From DASWIV01 sp036397475 (GTDB taxonomy: Bacteria; JAJVIF01; JAPKYR01): a stretch of DNA of 8,471 nt. Every line of letters begins with the position of its first letter. Position 1 is the stretch's first letter. Of the stretch, positions 6,043-8,471 are shown one piece after another. Made by a program: the position numbers and the translations under genes. The notes beneath the pieces were generated by a model. The model worked only from the letters and a program-made list of their open reading frames with translations, did not search any database and was not told where the DNA came from. Location of the stretch: NCBI GenBank assembly GCA_036397475.1, contig DASWIV010000309.1:1-8471 (forward strand). Reading direction: 5' to 3'.

Positions 6043-6048
6043 CTCCTT
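6043..6048 (-). promoter_or_regulatory. Ribosome-binding site fixing a TTG start
   Basis: The minus strand reads AAGGAG here with a 7-base spacer to the TTG at 6033-6035. The resulting N-terminus, MNFDYTDAQKQLRE, is the normal beginning of acyl-CoA dehydrogenases. No ATG lies in frame at an equally good place, so TTG initiation is well supported. Confidence 0.8.
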
Positions 6049-6104
6049 GCTGCAAGCGCATTTCCCCCATTGGTTAAAATTTAACGGAAGGGAATTGTAG
6101 CACA

Positions 6105-8471
6105 CTACGATTTCTGATTTCTGAAGTAAGCCACCTGGAATATCAGTATGAGGACAAAAGCTATCAGTGTGAGGACAGACACCATCGCGCCGAATTTGAA
6201 CGACTGTGGATCGTATTCAAATCGGACCAGGTGATTGCCTGCCGGAATTTCAAGCGCACGGAAGTAACCAAATACACGGTAAACAGGACCAGCCGGCTGG
6301 CCGTCGATTTCCGCTTTCCATCCGGGATATTGCGTATCTGCCAGGATGAGATAGGCAGGATCTGATGACGATACTTCGATCATCACCTGTTCATCCCAGA
6401 TCGCCCCACCTCTGGCGCTTGTTGCTCCCTCTACCCCGGTCGGCAACCTGATCGACGCTGTCCCGGTGGCATCGTCATCGGGGGAAAACTTATGCTGATT
6501 CGACGGCATCGGATCCATAATTAGAGTTTCTGTCGGATCGATATTGCCCGTGTAGAGGCTTTGTAAAGAGGCATCATTTTCAGGGAGAATTTCGGATGGC
6601 GTCGCGATCCATGCACGTGGAAGAGCACCACGGTTCCGGTACACCCTCATCGGACCGTCGTCCAGGATACGGAATCGTCCGGCGGTATCGAGTTCAACGG
6701 CCGAAACCAGGTAATCGGCACCAAGCAGGTCTATGAGAAGTTTTCTGTCAGCCCATTCATCGGCGGACATACCCGCGCCGGGAATATTGTCCCGTTCAAG
6801 CAGTGAGGTATCGACATTTTTTATAAATCGCAGGAGCTGGGCGTCGGCGGCAATCTCCAGCGCCTGGTATCTTGTCAGAAAGAGGCTTGCGAATCCGTTC
6901 GCTGATGAAAGCCCCCAGTGCATATGGATGTTTGGCGACAATTCTTCCCTGAATTCATAATAATCCTGGATATCGTTGGACCCACCGCCGTTGTACCAGA
7001 GGGACGGATCAATGCCCGGGCCATGCCCGAATATTCTCTGGGCGAAAAATTCACGTCCGTACACATAGAAGCGTGAATCAGCGCCATCGCGATAGAGGAC
7101 TTCCGCTGATCTGGGCATATCGCGGAAAAAGCCACGTCCGGTCGTTTTTAGGGAGGGTACGGCGAAACTCAGGAAGAACAGGTCGGCTATGGAAATAATA
7201 ATGAGCGTAACCGCAAGCGCGTTGCCACGTCCTTTCTTTCCGAACAATGCAAGCGCGTAGTTGAATAAGGTTACGACCCCCAGAAAATGTGCGAATGCTG
7301 AAACAAGATGAATTTTCCATCGGTCCAGAATTTCCGGATCGAAACCGAGATTCGATGGATTGAAAAATGCCGACGTAAGCGGTGTGATTATGCCTTTCCA
7401 TACAGCCTGCAGTGAAGGCATGTACATCGCACCAGCAATAGATAAGGTCAGCAGCATGAATATGACGGCGAAAGTCCCGGACGCGAAAGGGGAATGTTCA
7501 TGCTTGGATGAATCGACCCATTTTTTAATTGCGTCGATTCCATAGCCCGCGAGAATAGTCGCGGCGAAAATCGCGATGATCCAGAATCTGTCGGGTGCGC
7601 GGAAGCGGTCGAAAAATGGAATGACACTGTACACTACCGGGTACAGCAGCCCGTACTTTCCAACGGCCAGGGCAAGTGACAGCAGCAACAGAATGAACAT
7701 GATGAACATTCCGCGTTTTCTGGAAACAAGCGCGAAACTGAAAACAAGAAACAGTGGGACAATACCGATGTACGGAAAGAAATTCGCCGTGACAGGAAGT
7801 ATCGGCAGAAGGCTTTTGTCAGCGAAAACGCCGTAGAAAGCAGGCATCAATGCTTCGATAAAATGAAATGGATGGAATGAGTATGCCGACGCGACCTCAT
7901 AGCCCCCGACAGTTCCACGCCACGAGTTCTGTGTAAGTTCCCAGGTAGGAGCCAATTGGAACGCATATAGTCCAACTGCGAGGACCAGGGTCATTAAAAG
8001 CTGCAGGAAAGGAATGACGGATGATTTTTTGCCGCCTCCAGGCGACACCATCAGGAAAACCATGTAGGGAAACATGGCAAGGACTGTAATTCCCGTAACC
8101 TGAAGGCTTCCTCCCATCATCTGGAAAACCATTGCCACGGCAGTTCCAAGCGGGAACAACAGGGACTGGCGTTTCGCGCCATGATTCATGAACGTGAAGA
8201 TAAGAGGAATCCATATAATTGACCGGAATATGGTGAAATTTATCGGGAGGGATAAAAACATTCCGGAGAATGCGAAGGCAACCGACGCCATCAACGACGC
8301 TATCGGAGACAATTTCATCGACCGGGCAAAGAAATACTGGAACCATCCGGCAAGGACGAAATGCAGGAGGACGTCATAGGAGAATGAACTGTAAATATTT
8401 GGTGAGAGATAATAGGCTATTCGCGTAACCGGGTAAAAAAGCGCTCCCTGGCTTTCAGCGAACAGGGGAAA
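6105..8471 (-). CDS. YfhO-type multi-pass membrane protein, probable glycosyltransferase-related (N-terminus beyond right edge)
   Basis: The frame is open to the right edge and gives 788 residues, beginning FPLFAESQGALFYPV, an internal family motif; the true start is outside the window, so the ATG at 8316-8318 is internal. About the first 430 residues are mostly membrane segments with extracytoplasmic loops, including the YfhO-like FRAPDRFW (290-297) before another helix. A large soluble region follows. The end carries LADTQYPGWKAEIDG (about 709-723), an IPAGNH motif and a final membrane helix (about 762-782), all typical of the YfhO family. The Firmicutes member YfhO has been linked to glycosylation of lipoteichoic acid, and related proteins resemble GT-C transferases using polyprenyl-phosphate sugars. 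Here the donor and acceptor are unknown. The stop TAG lies 69 bases before the acyl-CoA dehydrogenase start, so both may share a transcript, although their roles look unrelated. Confidence 0.85.
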   Translation of the reverse strand, partial: FPLFAESQGALFYPVTRIAYYLSPNIYSSFSYDVLLHFVLAGWFQYFFARSMKLSPIASLMASVAFAFSGMFLSLPINFTIFRSIIWIPLIFTFMNHGAKRQSLLFPLGTAVAMVFQMMGGSLQVTGITVLAMFPYMVFLMVSPGGGKKSSVIPFLQLLMTLVLAVGLYAFQLAPTWELTQNSWRGTVGGYEVASAYSFHPFHFIEALMPAFYGVFADKSLLPILPVTANFFPYIGIVPLFLVFSFALVSRKRGMFIMFILLLLSLALAVGKYGLLYPVVYSVIPFFDRFRAPDRFWIIAIFAATILAGYGIDAIKKWVDSSKHEHSPFASGTFAVIFMLLTLSIAGAMYMPSLQAVWKGIITPLTSAFFNPSNLGFDPEILDRWKIHLVSAFAHFLGVVTLFNYALALFGKKGRGNALAVTLIIISIADLFFLSFAVPSLKTTGRGFFRDMPRSAEVLYRDGADSRFYVYGREFFAQRIFGHGPGIDPSLWYNGGGSNDIQDYYEFREELSPNIHMHWGLSSANGFASLFLTRYQALEIAADAQLLRFIKNVDTSLLERDNIPGAGMSADEWADRKLLIDLLGADYLVSAVELDTAGRFRILDDGPMRVYRNRGALPRAWIATPSEILPENDASLQSLYTGNIDPTETLIMDPMPSNQHKFSPDDDATGTASIRLPTGVEGATSARGGAIWDEQVMIEVSSSDPAYLILADTQYPGWKAEIDGQPAGPVYRVFGYFRALEIPAGNHLVRFEYDPQSFKFGAMVSVLTLIAFVLILIFQVAYFRNQKS

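Noticed and set aside
6036..6104. Promoter for the acyl-CoA dehydrogenase gene (TACAAT at 6094-6099 on the minus strand)
   Set aside because: No -35-like hexamer is found at 16-18 bases upstream, so a lone -10 match is not enough.
6095..6111. Small GTAG/CTAC hairpin after the YfhO-type gene as a terminator
   Set aside because: The stem is only 4-5 bp and no T-tract follows in the minus direction.
8316..8318. ATG as the start of the YfhO-type protein
   Set aside because: The frame continues upstream without a stop to the window edge and encodes the conserved AESQG segment, so the gene is longer and cut by the edge.

Overview
The window holds seven protein-coding genes, two of them cut by the window edges, and no RNA gene, insertion sequence or CRISPR array that I can see. 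Six genes are on the minus strand; one small response-regulator gene is on the plus strand. Coding density is high, Shine-Dalgarno sites are clear for several genes, and TTG is used as a start at least once. The order fmt, PASTA protein, rpe recalls the translation and cell-wall cluster of Firmicutes and of several delta-proteobacterial and FCB-type lineages. I read this as a chromosomal segment of a poorly characterised, probably uncultivated bacterium. I cannot name the phylum from sequence alone.

Region 1 (1-3390, minus strand, read right to left) looks like an operon. A good sigma70-type promoter (3361-3390) precedes a PHP-domain phosphoesterase. Then come methionyl-tRNA formyltransferase (fmt), a membrane-anchored protein with three PASTA repeats but no kinase or transpeptidase domain, and, after a 71-base gap, ribulose-phosphate 3-epimerase (rpe), which runs off the left edge. 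PHP/fmt and fmt/PASTA each overlap by an ATGA, which suggests translational coupling.

Region 2 (3400-4842) is a divergent pair. The minus-strand gene encodes a 287-residue protein that aligns over its central and C-terminal parts with the CofG/CofH/MqnC radical-SAM family but has no CxxxCxxC iron-sulfur motif. The plus-strand gene encodes a stand-alone CheY-like receiver with all phosphorylation residues. The intergenic region between them carries a likely promoter and two interleaved inverted repeats.

Region 3 (4839-8471, minus strand) holds a large YfhO-type multi-pass membrane protein, cut at the right edge, followed by an acyl-CoA dehydrogenase that starts at TTG behind a strong ribosome-binding site. 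The dehydrogenase converges on the receiver gene and overlaps it by four bases at the stop codons.

Most of the window is housekeeping or commonly seen accessory content. The items most worth a second look are the radical-SAM-like protein without its cluster cysteines, the PASTA protein that looks like the outer half of a PASTA kinase, and the unusual residue in the acyl-CoA dehydrogenase signature.
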